Positions 22,385-35,447 of a DNA stretch of 64,000 nt are shown here, piece by piece. Each line of letters begins with the position of its first letter. Within the stretch, counting starts at the first letter, position 1. Source of the DNA: Ulva prolifera (taxonomy: Eukaryota > Chlorophyta > Ulvophyceae > Ulvales > Ulvaceae); assembly GCA_023078555.1 (NCBI GenBank), contig CM041203.1, positions 4,920,538-4,984,537 of the forward strand. Reading direction: 5' to 3'. The translations under genes were made by a program, and so were the position numbers. Under the pieces are notes generated by a model. That model was not told the DNA's origin. It was given only the letters and a program-made list of their open reading frames with translations, and searched no databases.

Positions 22385-23262
22385 GCTTAGGCGTGCCGCG
22401 TTTCTCTGGTGTCTTCCCCGTGCGCCTGCTTGTGGCCCGCCGTTGGGACACAGCCGGGTAGTTTGGGCGGGCTGGGCTGGACTTTGGGGGTTACGGGTGT
22501 GGGTTTGCGGACAGGCGGGTTGGTGTGCGAGGGCTGGGCTTGGGGGGTTGTGCTGGGGGAGGCAGGGGCCTCCCCGGGTTGGGGGTTTTTGTTTCGGTCT
22601 CGCTGTTTGTTTGCTGGGCGGCCTTGGCTGCTTGTGCTTCCGGGTCTCGTGCGCCTGGCTGGTGGGCGGGGTCCGGCTGGGGGTGGGCGTGTGGGTGTGG
22701 GCGTGTGTGTGGCTGTGTGGCTGTGTTGCTGTGTGGCTGTGTGGCTGTGTCCGACGAGGGTGCTGCCGTTGCGTGGGTGTTTTGGTGTGCTGCGTGGTGT
22801 GCGGTTCCCCTGGTTCTTGTTTGCGGTGCTACCTGCCTCGCTTGCTTTGTCCTTGTAACACACACAAGCCTCCCACCCAATACCCACAAGCACACCCACA
22901 CACCCACCCCCATCCGCACCCCGCGCACCAGCCAGGCGCAAGAGCCCCGAAAGCACATGCGGCCAAGGCTGCCGTGCAAAGAAACATCGAGACCCCAACA
23001 ACAACCCCCGCCCCGGGGAGGCCCCCGCCTCCCCGGCACAACCCACCCCGCCCCGGCCCTGCACACCACCCCGCCCACCCGCAAACCCACACCCGCAACC
23101 CCCACACTCCAGCCCAGCCGGACCAGACTCCCTGGTTGCGCCCCAATGGCGGGCCACACGCAGACGCACGGGGAAGACAGCGGCGAAGCGCGGTACGCCA
23201 GAGCCGCCACTACGACAAAGCGGACGAGGCCGCAAGCGCACGCAGCGACGACCGCAACATAA
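22385..23262. repeat. Tail-to-tail inverted repeat of retroelement 3' UTRs
   Basis: 22385-22857 (plus) and 23262-22864 (minus) read as diverged copies of the same sequence. For example, the plus strand gives WAGLWGLRVWVCG and the minus strand gives WAGVWGLRVWVCG, and both end at CTTTGTCCTTGTAACA. The two 3' ends meet head-on at about 22858-22863. Confidence 0.78.
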
Positions 23263-24619
23263 TGTGTATGCATGCAAGCTTACCAGTCTGGCCAATGGGC
23301 TTCCTGGATGGCCAAGGCTATAGCCTTCGCACGCAGGTCCGCAGATGTGTTGTGTACAGAGGTGTCTCAAATTTGTTTAAACAAACAATACGCAGGGAAT
23401 TCGAACCAGTACTCTGCTTTTGTGTGGCGACGCCAGTGTCAGAGAGGCTGGTCCGCAGGCAACCACGTGCACACAGGTCGATGCAACTGAAGCTGAAACT
23501 TGCTTGAGCTCCGGGCTTGGCTGTGTGTCATTAATATTCTTGAGGTGCTTGGCCCCGACAATCACCCGACGCACCATGTCGAGGCTACACAGGCTCACTG
23601 CATACACATCGCCCTCGAAGTGCCTTACACCGAGACAGCCTGCGAGAGAACAACTCCCAGATGGCTATTTTTGAATTTTGAGGCAATGTGATTGTGGCTC
23701 GAGATCTGCTGCGCTGTCGCCCGCGAAACTTCGCTGCTGCAAATTTTACCCCGCTTCTGGCACGCCATAGCGCCATGCATATGCGCAGAGCTGCTGAATC
23801 CCAGTCACCTCCGTTAAGAGCACAATTCCCACAGTTTCATTGTATGCCTCGGCTTCTAGCGTTCACCGAATGTGTCGAGCTCCACTCATCGCAAGCGAAT
23901 GTAAGACTGTCTTGATCTTGAGGTGGTATCACTGGAGAAGCAAGAACGCGCAAACACAACACAACACACAGACGCAATTCTACTGAGGGAGCATCATGAT
24001 GCACGATATGAGAACCCTATTGTCCAATCGGTCTGTCCACTCATGCGTGCGGACCTGATCACGGACCTGATCATTCAATGCATGGTGTTTGTGGGTAAGA
24101 TGTGCAGTCTCTGCATGTGTACCGTCCACACTGTGCACGTGCTGCCTCATGTGCCTGTGTGGGTGGGTGTGGGGGTGTGGCAATCTGGGAGTCTGTCATT
24201 TGTTGGGGGCATTGTGGGTTTTGCGTGCGTTGCGTGGGTGTGACGGGTGCGTTGGACGTCCAACGCGCCGTTCGGGGTGTGTCCTTGATATGCTTGCTGC
24301 TTTCGCGGTACCGGTGCTACCCTCCTCGGCGCCTTGATCGTTGTAACACTGTGCGGTCCCTAGGAGATCTGGCTACTAGCTCCCACTAGCACAGTCGCTA
24401 TTAGCCGCACCGGCGGAGCCTGGGTCCCGTAGTACTGCCATGGAAACATGCATGGTGGCATGATAAAGCCCCTCGGACGATCGCACACAACTCACAGAGC
24501 CTCCTCATTTGCTAATGTGTGGTGCCTCTTCGGCATGTGTGGTCCTGTTAACTCGGATTTGTCAATGTCCAATAGGATACTGATCAGTAAATTCAGATTA
24601 CTTTACCTTACCGAGGTGG

Positions 24620-25560
24620 CTACAAGTGGACACCGGCACCCAGCTGCGCCTGCTTGGCGCCTTCCGCGGTGCTGAAGGCCGCTGTTGTATCCGGGATCGA
24701 CGTACGTACGATGCTTCAGTAGCTGCGACAGCTTCAGCGCGGCCTGGCATCCTGCTCATAGAAGCAAATCATAATATAGTGATGCCTGTCGGCGTGGCAG
24801 TTGCTTCGGCGTCGCGCCCCCGTGCTTACGGGGCCTGGGGTTAGGTGGGCGCTGACCGACCGCTGGTCGGCGGCCCTTGTCCGCCATAAAAGAAAAGCAT
24901 GCATGAGTTTGCATTAGGTCTGCTGCCGTGTGCTGTGCTGTGCCCGCTACACCACTGGAGCGCCACAAATTGCCATAGATTCCGGTCCTCGCGGGTAGAA
25001 TTCGAAGGCGGCCACTCCCCAGGGAATCCGGCCTGGGGAATGGCTGTTTGGGAGATTTTGGCACGCATGGGCGCACGCGGTGTGTCAAGGTCATGCTCGA
25101 GCCCAGCAGTGGCTACCAGTGACCTGAACACGTCAATCAGTCCCGTAGAGTCGATTGTCTCCCGATGAGGATGTGAGGCTTGTGTAGTGTCACATGGGTG
25201 CCAGCTCACAATGTTTCGTAACAGGTGGGTGTGGGGGGAGGTTCAAGGATGATGTGCATCATGATCAGGTCGCGGCTTTTAGCAGCGAGGCTGAGGCCGA
25301 GCTACAGTGGATGGGTTGCAGCTGCAGTAGCTACTAGCTACTATGCCAGCTACTATAGAAGCTACTACAGTAATCGGGTGTACCATGCATATGCGGGGGT
25401 GTACACATACTTCAGTATGTAGCAGATCTGAGGCCCGGGCCTGGTGGGCTCCGGCGGCTGTGGCTGTTCTGCGCACATAGGCAGAGATGGTGTGTCTGTG
25501 TGCTTGAATGTATGTAAGCCTTGTGTTGACTCCAGTAGTACATCTTGTCTGTTGGAGTTA
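24620..25560. other. Unique B/C junction segment
   Basis: This segment has no counterpart in the other units. It replaces unit positions of about 10800-10910 plus 1-180. A minus-strand frame at 25209-24841 (122 codons, GTG at the open start, internal ATG) reads TGLIDVFRSLVATAGLEHDL and looks moderately gene-like, but there is no second copy to test it. A short ctactagctactatgccagc repeat lies at 25325-25370. Confidence 0.45.
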
Positions 25561-25870
25561 ACCAAAGGTATGGTGTCCTCGAGCTGACATGCATGCATGG
25601 ATGTGTCATTGGTTTGTGCTTGTGGACGCATAGTCTGCTGAGTTGGTATAAACTCAGCACGTGGAATGCAGGCTGCTTGAATCTGTGAGTACTCTAGAGG
25701 GAGGTACGCTCACAGCAGCTGTCCATGTGTTCTTTCACAACGCCCCTGTCCAGGGTCTTGTGCTGTCCCGCAAGATTGCAGGCTCTTGTCTGGCATCTTG
25801 TCCTGCAAGATCGCAAGCTCTTAACAATTGTCCAGCTGTGAGCGCATGAGTACAAGGCTACACAATATTG

Positions 25871-25914
25871 TGTGGTAGCCCAGTGGTAGAGCGGTCTTAT
25901 CACTGGACTACCAC
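25871..25914 (+). mobile_element. 44-nt tRNA-like foldback insertion with 6-bp target duplication
   Basis: Inserted between atattg copies at 25865-25870 and 25915-25920. Units A, B and E have one copy at this site. The arms TGTGGTAGCCCAGTG and CACTGGACTACCACA (the last base shared with the duplication) pair in 14 of 15 positions around a 15-nt loop. The arm and loop contain TAGCCCAGTGG, a perfect match to the tRNA A-box TRGYNNARYGG, followed by TAGAGC as in a D-arm. No B-box or full cloverleaf is present, so it is not a normal tRNA gene. Confidence 0.6.
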
Positions 25915-26033
25915 ATATTGGCTACACAATGTTGTATTGAGAGATATCTCTCAATTGTCACGTGGCACTCCCATACTCCCACACGGCCTCTGAGAGCTAC
26001 AAGCAGCACCCTGCTGCGGTCCAACTAGTGATG

Positions 26034-26942
26034 TGTTACAAGGACAAAGGCGGCGAGGCGGACAGCTCCGCAAACCAAGAACAACTGTCTTAAACGGCAG
26101 TGTGCAAGTTGACACGCACAGAGGACCTCGGAAACAGCGCTTTTGAGCTCAAAATTTTAAAAGCAGGCCTCACATGGTGCTAGGTCAGTGTGGGGCTGCA
26201 TACAGGTGATTCGAGTCACCTCCAGTTCACCCCGCGGTGCCTAACCAGTCCTCCACTTGATCATGGGGTGTGATCACATGTTACAAGGACACTTGTTACA
26301 ACTTGAAGGACACTTGATCATTGGGGGGGGGGGGGGGGCGGAGGGTCTGGTCACATGTTCAGCACAAGGACAAATCTGTTAACTCAGAGAGGCGGGGTAC
26401 TGGGGAACTGATGATGTGCTGTGGTCATAACTAGTGGTCATAACTTCATAACTGTGACATTATCGTGTGCACGTGGTACAACGGGTGTACAGATGGCCAT
26501 GGACAGCTGGCTGGGATTTGCAGACACAACTTCACTTGAGTGGAACCATGACCGTGTCCTCTGGCCAGTACTACTAGTAGTGCACTCAAGACGCACGGTG
26601 GTGTGGCTGACAGCCATCCTGGATGGCCCAGGGCCCTGGCCTGAAGGCCGTTGAACTCTCATACAGACCTGTTGTGTGCAGACATCATGTCATGCATATG
26701 ATATATGCCATCTGATGTAGGACGTGTGTGTGTGTGTGTGTTTACAAAGGAAAAAGCTGGAGGGGCAGGTAGCACCGCCAGGACCAAAAGGGAGAGCATA
26801 AGGAAACGCAATGCGCACGCAGCAGGAGAGCCACAGCCAACGCCAAGGCACACACGAGCACACACACACCCCCACGCTCCCACACACCACCGCCACGCGG
26901 CCCAGACCCGACCCCCAACACACACACCCACACCCAACGCCA

Positions 26943-26943
<1 letters not shown>
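26034..26943. repeat. Retroposon tails and low-complexity sequence in the unit C head
   Basis: Minus-oriented tails at 26034-26095 (gttacaaggacaaaggcggc) and 26723-26943 (tttacaaaggaaaaagctgg then ggtagcaccgcc). Between them are a short tail-like repeat at 26279-26320, a 16-G run at 26323-26338 and a 78-codon plus frame at 26421-26654 (GTG start) with no support. Confidence 0.65.
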
Positions 26944-27995
<1,052 letters not shown>

Positions 27996-28069
27996 CGCAG
28001 CTAGGGATACACAGAGATCCAGGGAGCACTGCAGGCGATCCAGGCAGCACTGCAGGCGCATGGGCCCTG

Positions 28070-29469
28070 AATGCATGCAAATCGCTGCGGTACATGCGAG
28101 CCCAGCCAGCCTCAGCACCAGCCATCAAGCGCGCACCATTCATTACACACGAGCCCTTGTTCAGAGGAGCAGCGGCGCAAGCCCACCATGCGGTCACGGG
28201 GGCGGCATGTCCCGCACGTGCCACCCTGTCCAAGGGCTGGCCCTCCAGAGTCCAGTGACCCTCTCCATACACATAAACTTCCCCCCCAGCTGAGCTTGCG
28301 TGTCGCACACGCCGCCGTGCTGATTGCATGTGGGCTGATCGGCGGCGGCCTGTCTGGCCACGCGTTTTGCCGTAGCCCGCGGGCGACGTGGAAGCGCGCA
28401 GCACGCGCACGGCGGTCAAAGCCCGCGATCGCATGGTCACCTTGATAACATGCTCAAAATCGCTGCGTGGTTGCCGCGCCGGGGTCAGGCCGCACTGCCT
28501 CCACAAGGCCGGCACACCACGCCAACACAAGCAATCATAATCACACACACACCCCCTTTGCCACACCCGCAGCTGCCGGTGTGGCCCCCTCATGCATGTA
28601 CACACGCAGGAGCTCACCAGCGCACACACCCACCGCCCTTGCAACACACCAGAACACAAGCCCTCACAGGGGCACCACTCGTTCAACGTGGGGTTCAAAA
28701 TATGGTGTGTCATCCGGCGCCGTCGCCCCGGTGCACCCCGGACCCCCTACGCCACTCTCGATGCAACGCACACAACCTCTCACAACACACCACAACAAAC
28801 GCGGTCTCACGACCTTCAGTCCAGCATCACACAGCTTTATTATCATACACTGGCTCCCTGTCACTGCGTGGGGCGCACACCCCTCGCAAATGTTCTTGGT
28901 TCTTGTTTGTAGCCTTGTTTGTAATTTTAGAATTTCTGAGCCCCGGCAGCAACGCCCAGCCGGTGCAAAGGCGATCAGGGCGCTTTGCCGGGGCGCACAC
29001 GCATGCATGCAGCAGGCCACCTCGCCAGCCCGGCCACGGGGGATCCGCGGAGCTGTCAGTACGCTGTGGGCAGCGGGCCCCTGGTCACGCCTCCTTCACA
29101 CGCACGAGGCCCTGACAAGCCCTCGGTCCTCCATGCCTCGGCCCACCCATCTGAGCCCCCCCCTCCCGCCCTAGCCTCCATCCCGCCGACCAGCGCGCAC
29201 ACGACCGGACAGCCGTAGGCCCACGCGCCGCAACCCTAAGCCACCCCGAAGCGCGGCGGCACACATCCGTCGGGCACACCAGCCTCGCCGAAGAACCCCC
29301 GCACCCCAACCCACTTCGCGCTGAGCCCAAAATCCGCCATCCTTGTGCCCGTTTGGGCTGCGCCGCCGCCGGCGACCGCCCATTCCCCTGACGTGCACGC
29401 TCTTCACGCATGTGCTCCGACACGTGCGACAGCCCCGCGTGCTCCAGTACATGCGCCACACCGCACGCG
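28070..29469. other. Unit C 3' flank of the LRR gene, no gene
   Basis: Homologous to about 1315-2800 of unit A, with several deletions (for example about 28035-28060 and 29060-29090 equivalents). Plus-strand frames of up to 235 codons here do not keep register with those of other units. Confidence 0.5.
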
Positions 29470-30300
29470 TCAGATCATCGGGTAGGGGAACCCCGGGTGG
29501 CCCTGCGCGATCGCGACCGAACCAGACTGCATCGAGTCCGTCCCGGCGTCGCCGTACGGCAGCGTCGACGCGGAGTTTATCAGCACCTTGTCGTTCAGCG
29601 GCAGCGCGCGCACGTGCGACCACAGCGCCGCCGCGCCGACGTCCGTCACCCCCGTCTTGAGCAGCCCGAGGTGCTGGAGGCCGTGCAGGTGGCCAAGTGC
29701 CGGCGCGAGCATCGCCGCGCCCTCGTCCCCTAGTGGCACGAAGCTTAGCTCCAAACGCTCGAGGGCGCCGAGAGGTTCGAGCGCGGTGGCGAGCCGCGCG
29801 GCCATGTCGCCGCCGCTCCACCCGGCCGCGAGCGCACAGCCCCGCGGCGCCGTGTCGGCGAGGCAGAGGGCCGTGAGGCGCGTGAGCAGCGCGAGCTCGC
29901 CGACAAACGACGGGATGTCGGCGAGGGCGGTGTGGGAGAAGTCGAGGGAGCGGAGGTCGGTGAGGGCGCCGAGGCCGCGGAAGCAGGAGGTCTCGAAGGA
30001 GGAGGGCATCGGGGCGGCGCTGCGGTCGGTGACGGTGACGCGCAGCCGCTGCAGGGCCGCCTGCGCGGAAAAGTCGAGGACGGCGGGGGGGGTCGTCGGG
30101 GAGGAAACGATAGCAGCAGGAGAGCTCGAGCCGGGTGAGGCCGCGGATCATCGGCAGAAACTGTACAATTTGCTCTGTTCGTTCTTTCCGTGTTCACCCG
30201 GCCTGGGATTGAGAGCAGCCCGCTGGGGGTTTGACGTCCTACCGGTCCGAGTAGGCCAGCCTCGGGCCGCATGAACCACACAAGCTGCGGCAGGCAGAAT

Positions 30301-30331
<31 letters not shown>

Positions 30332-32462
30332 CTCACGATCTGGACTCGGAGATGCATGGGAAGTTGGCAAGATTGCCGCCGGTGGGGAAGGTGAGGACGA
30401 GCGCGTGCAGGTGGGACATGCCGCGTAGGTGCGAGAAGGTGACGCGCCGCGCGTTCTCGTCCATGTCGCAGTCCACGAGCTCCACGGTGCGCATCGCCGA
30501 GAAGATCGCGGCGCCGCTCTGCACCACCGACTTGTACACCTGCATCTGTTGCCCACGCGTGAACGGGGAGGAGCGCGTTGTGTGGCGTGCGTCGCCTACC
30601 CGTAGCCGTGCTTACTGCTGCTTAGACCCGCCAGAACGCGTGCTGTGCATGCTGGGAAGGTGACCCCCGCCCTCCCGCTCGGATCACAATGACGCATGTG
30701 CTGTGCTGCGTGTGCTGTGCTGTGGAGCCGCACCTGCGCCGGCGGCGTGTGGCACTTGATGCAGCAGTAGTCCCGCAGCAGCGGCAGGTGGCGCATGAGC
30801 GGCACGAAGAGGTGGCGCGACAGGTGCTTCAGCCGGACGGACGTCAGAGTTGTAAGCTGCGTGATCGGGGTGAGGTCAGGTCTGTGCGGCGGCGCCCCCG
30901 ACATCGTCAGGGACTCAAGCCGCGGCAGCTCTGAGATCGCGGCCATGAAGCGGTCGATCGAGCCCGCGTCCACCGTCGTGCACGACCAGCCGAGGAGGTG
31001 CAGTTGACGCATGGGCGCGCATGCGCGGCGCCTGGTCGGCGAGCGCGGCGTGCATCGGCGCGACGACGTCCTCCGCGCTCGAGACGTCGAGCGTCGCCAG
31101 GGTTTCAAACGGCAGGTGCGGGATGAGCGTGAGCGTCGCGGAGCCGAAGCCGCTGAGCCGCAGCGACTTGAGAGATGTGAGGCGGCAGAGGGGGTCTGCG
31201 ATCGGCTGGAGCAGGGGGACGTCCCCAATGCGCGGCGGCTGGCCCGAACGACAGTGACGCCAGTTTGTCCAGGAAGTTGAGCACCCCCGCGAGCGCCATA
31301 GGGTCTGAGCGGCTGCACCCGCTCAGGCCGAGGCGTGTCAGCCCGGTCTTGAGGTTCCGGCAGCCGCAGATGAGCGACGCAACGGCGCCTGCGGTGAGCT
31401 CAGGGTTGTCCGAGAGGTCGAGGGAGGCCAGTTGGGGCAGCGCGAACAGCGCAGCGCGCAGCGCGGCCGCGTCAACCGCCCGGAGGTGGTTGTTTACGAG
31501 CGACAGGTGCTGGAGGTTGGGGAGGGAGGAGGGGAGGTCGAGGATGTAGTTGGAGATGATGGGGTGTGCCGAGCCCGTGCGGCTACACGGCGACGTCAGG
31601 GTTCCCGAGAGGTCGAGCGCCGTGAGGGGGGTGGCGCCGCCGTAGGCCGGTGCGCGCGTCGCGCGGCACTGCAGCGCCACGGTGCGGAACCGCGGTGGCA
31701 GGTGGAGCGTGACGGTGAGGTGCAGGTGGCGGAGGATGGCTTCAAGGGGCCCCGGGGACAGCGCGCACAGCGCGGCCATGACAGAGCGCGGGGGGAACGC
31801 CGGCTGCTCCGCCGGGGTGGCGCCTTCCAACGTGTCCAACCCTGCCTCACGCTGTGGCGCCACGGTGTACGATGGCTCGTTGCTCGATGGCTCCTGGGCC
31901 CCCCGGCGGAGGGCTTAGCCGGGGCGGCGGACGACGAGGGCGTCGCGGACGTGTGTGCGAACGGCGTCGTGTGCTGCGGCGGCGACGTGCTGCGCATGCT
32001 GCGCTGCACCGCATTTGCGCGGAACCCCCCCGACAGCGCCGGCGCCGGGCTCGCGGAGGAGCCGAGGACCGCGCTGCCGCTGCTGCTGCCCGCGGCGCTC
32101 ATCAGCCGCCGTGTGTCCGCGATCGGGGTGCTGTTGCTGCCGACGCGGCTGCCCGCGATGCTCGGCCCGTGGCTGCTGTTGCTCAGGCGGCTGCCGCCGC
32201 GGAGCGTCTCGGCCGCCGTCGCGTTGCCGGAGGACGTCGCCGTCGTCGAGGCCGGGAAATCGGAGCCCGGGGGCAAGTGGGAGGGTGACGCTGAGTGGCC
32301 ATCGGGGAGCGGGAGGGATGGCTCGCTGTTCGGCACGGAGCGCAGGCGCTCGAGCGGCGTGCCGGGGATGTCCTTCCGGAAGCTACCGCGCACGATCAGC
32401 GCGAGCATGCGTGCGGCGGCGTCAACGGAGTCGCTGTCCTCCAGCGCCGTGGCGGCCTGCAT
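29470..32462 (-). pseudogene. LRR protein, copy C (several indels, damaged donor site)
   Basis: Exon-equivalent spans are 32462-30734, 30545-30345 and 30160-29470. Relative to copies A and E it has a lost C near 31905, a 2-base loss near 31239, an added G near 31014, a lost base at the exon 2 donor (GAG/GTCC becomes GAGTCC at about 30345) and an 8-G run where A has 7 near 30086. Each breaks the frame or splicing. The C-terminus ends PMI instead of PMV. The density of indels suggests decay or an unpolished assembly. Only the last G is shared with copy E, so that change probably predates the C/E split. Confidence 0.8.
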
Positions 32463-33849
32463 GTGGCATGGGAGGTCGACTGTTGGGGGGAGAGATATGC
32501 AGACTGTGTATGGAGAACGTTGGGGGGATCCGGACGTCCGGAAGTCATCGTGAGTGCTGTGAACTCTCCTGAGAGCTGTCACATGAGCATGGTCCCCGTT
32601 CGAAGTGGCCCGCTCGAGGGGTAATGGTCTAACGCTTTTACTTTGACCAAGCGCAGCATGTAGGAACACGTAGCATGTAGGAACATGTCACTTAGTGGAC
32701 GGGCAGCGACCTCGCGAGTCCGAAACACAGCGGTGTAATCATGCGTGCGTCCAAGCACATCAGAATGATGCGAACAAGCTGTTGCCACTGCGTGGAAGGA
32801 CACTAAACGTGGCCGCGATGCATGGGCACTGCGGCGTGGACGAGACTCAGAGCCGCATGGATGCAGGCACCCGCACAGGGGAGGTTGCTGTAAGCAGCAC
32901 ATCCCGCCAGAGTGGTGGGCTACAAGGACAAAGGCGTTGTCTGGTTAATCGGCTGGAGTGAGATTTGGTTGTTGCTCCTCGCGTGGACGCCATGATTGTG
33001 GTTGTATGTTGGCTGATTTGCGTAGACGCTCTGCCATACAATGGCCCGAGATGTTGTAAATTGATTGTGTAAAACGATCAAGGCGGCAAGGGGCAGCCTA
33101 GCGAACCCGGATGCAGCAAGTAGCATGCCCGCCAGACTGGTGTGCCACCGCGCTGCTAATGGCATTGGATGCTGTTACGACCAAGACTGGGTTGTGGATG
33201 CACATGGCATGCTCCAACGTCAGGATGTGTGTGGCAGATTCTGTGTGACATTTGTGGCCACACACTGGCTGCAGCTGACAGGCGCCAAGACCGGATCCAC
33301 GTTCGCAGGAGGCGATTTGGTGCGGCTTTGGAGTGTTCAGTCGACGTGCGGCCAGCCCATCTAGCAGAGATGGGCAGTGCGGTGCTGATGCTCCTGCCGA
33401 TAACAGGCGCGCAGGAGAAGCCGCCGAGAATCCCTCGCATCTAGGTAGGATGTTAGCTCGCCCAGCGATGAAGCGTATCTCACGCGCCTATTGTTGTGCG
33501 TGTACACGCACATGTGCTCCCACGACTCCTCGCACTCAGCGGTTGAGGCAACGCACACATCGGTGAAAGGCCGGTTGCAATGCGGTCAGCTAATTCCATA
33601 CTTGCGGCAAGGTATTTGAAAAGCATAAATGTGACTTGAGCCGTCGCGGAGACCCAATGCTCCCTGTGTAATGTGAGCTTTACATGTACAATGCCATTGC
33701 AGTTGCGATGCGGTCACGTGCAGTCTCGTACATAGTGAGTCCAGGGAAGCAGCTCTGTGAAAGACACACGCTTATTTTTGTCACGGAATCGGTATGCACG
33801 AACAGCAGCTCTCTTTGCTTCCTAGACACTGTGGCTATTGCCAGCGTCT

Positions 33850-34143
33850 TCAAAGCAGGTCTGACCGCACCTCGAGAACTGCTGCGAGCTTCTCGGCGGG
33901 AAGAATCTGCGCTTTTGTGAAATGAAACCACGCAGTGAATTGGTCTTCAGGCAGTAGTGAGGCAATGGTGCTGGCTTGGATGGGCGGCCCTTCGGCCAGA
34001 CGGCGCAGGACTCGGCTCCTCTTGATTTGATCCGCGGACAATTTTTGACCGAATGCAGTGATTTCACTTGAATTGTTGATTCTCTTCATGGTATGTTGAA
34101 GGGCAGGCGTAATCACCGCGCTCTTCTTCCACTGTCGAGTCAC
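33850..34143 (-). CDS. Small conserved frame of unknown function (unit C)
   Basis: Intact 97-codon frame, nearly identical to the unit E copy (SADQIK variant). Synonymous differences from unit A include Arg and Val codons near RSRVLRRL. No ATG at the open-frame start. Confidence 0.4.
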   Translation of the reverse strand: MTRQWKKSAVITPALQHTMKRINNSSEITAFGQKLSADQIKRSRVLRRLAEGPPIQASTIASLLPEDQFTAWFHFTKAQILPAEKLAAVLEVRSDLL

Positions 34144-35417
34144 ATTTTCATCCGGATTCTGACATGTGCTCTACTGTGCAAGCGACGACTTCACACAGCC
34201 GTACACAAACGGAAATTTAGTAATAATGTCCTGACGTCCATGGTGGCTGGTACTACCGTACACTGTTGTCTGGTGGCAATGTCCTGAGCGTGTGGCCTGC
34301 TTCTCAGGTACGTCCCAGCAAGGACAATCGCGTCCGTCCTGCCAACGCTTCTCAAACATCAATCAGTATGGGTGCCCAACTGTTCGTTTTGAGGGTGGCC
34401 AATGCGATGGCGGTGCAAGACGTGCACGCGTGGGTGTGATGATGTGGAACCATCTGCCAGCAGTATGGGCCATGGGCAGCGGAAATTGCTTGCGGGCCAA
34501 TGCGATGGCGGTGCAAGAGCTGGCCCGTTTCTGGGGGCCGCCCACGCCAGCCAGCCCACCTCTCCCTTACCGCACGCCAGCCAGCCAGCCCCCCTCACCG
34601 CTAGCACTGCTATGGCACTGCTATGGCCGGTCAGTAGTGCCTATCGCCTATCGCCTATTGCCCGCCCGCATATGGCCATGGCCCATACTGCCCATCCCAC
34701 TGATGTCCCAATTTACCGTTTCGTAACCCCGTACCTGATCCTATGGCTTGTCGGCTTGCCCTGCTTGCATTGCTCGCCTGTCCTTGATGACAGTCCCGTG
34801 ATCACCAGGGGAGCCACCTGCTGCCGCCGCCGTAGTCAAACCTCAGATCCGAATCTTCAAAAAGTCGGGGCATGGGACACAACGGGTAGCAGAAAAGCTA
34901 TGATCTGGTGCTTTGCAAACAGGTGACTGGCACCCCCCCCACGCCTCCCCCACAATGTCCCATTCCAAACCCCCACATTGCCACCCCCGTGCATACGTCC
35001 AACAGGTCCAACAGGTCCAACAGTCCAACGACAAAGAGTCATGCAACGAGGCAGGTGATGCAACAGAGGCATGCGGTGCAACAGAGGCCAGAGGCATGCG
35101 ATGCAACAGAGGCATGCGATGGCTTTGCCACAGAGGCCAAGTTTGCTTGCTGCTTAGCTCAGTCACTAGCCTGGAATACGGTTGAGATGAGAGCTCTGAC
35201 TGAGGTGGGCCCACAGTCTGAGCTGTGGGCTGAGGTGCTGTCACATGCCAGCAGGATGCTAGATGCTTTAGATGCTTTCGTTCCATTTGCCGTTTTTTCA
35301 ATGTGTCAACATTTTGCTGCAACAGGATGCCCGCAGATGCAAGCACTGTCCTGTGGGAGCACTGTCCTTTTGGAAACAAGACCATTGGCCAATGTGCCAA
35401 TGCGAGATGACTGTGCT

Positions 35418-35447
35418 CATGCAATTGCAAGGCCTTGCAATTGCATG
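35418..35447. repeat. Perfect 30-bp palindrome (unit C)
   Basis: Same sequence as 8585-8614. Confidence 0.92.

Larger units (their letters stand above)
21156..23273. mobile_element. Composite retroelement insertion (2.1 kb) with 11-bp target duplication
   Basis: Insert 21167-23262, flanked by tgtgtatgcat at 21156-21166 and 23263-23273. Unit A has a single tgtgtatgcat near 9166. Inside, in order: a minus-oriented tail (21171-21250), a 43-copy AC run (21385-21470), a reverse-transcriptase C-terminal remnant on the plus strand (to 22297), a plus-oriented 3' UTR and tail (22300-22857), then a minus-oriented 3' UTR (22864-23262). The single target duplication suggests one composite insertion event or nested insertions. 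Confidence 0.78.
10911..25560. repeat. Tandem unit B (about 14.7 kb), divergent and insertion-rich
   Basis: Collinear with unit A but enlarged. It has a 660-bp expansion in intron 1 of the LRR copy, a 44-G run upstream of that gene, a 172-bp retroposon insertion (18444-18615), a 2.1-kb retroelement insertion (21167-23262) and a roughly 180-bp extra segment near 23460-23640. It lacks the 224-bp MITE found in the other complete units. Homology to the unit tail fades near 24620, and 24620-25560 is unique. The right boundary is approximate. Confidence 0.85.

Noticed and set aside
25871..25915. A functional tRNA gene
   Set aside because: Has an A-box and D-arm-like sequence but no B-box, no anticodon arm and no T-arm. 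Treated as a tRNA-like foldback insertion instead.
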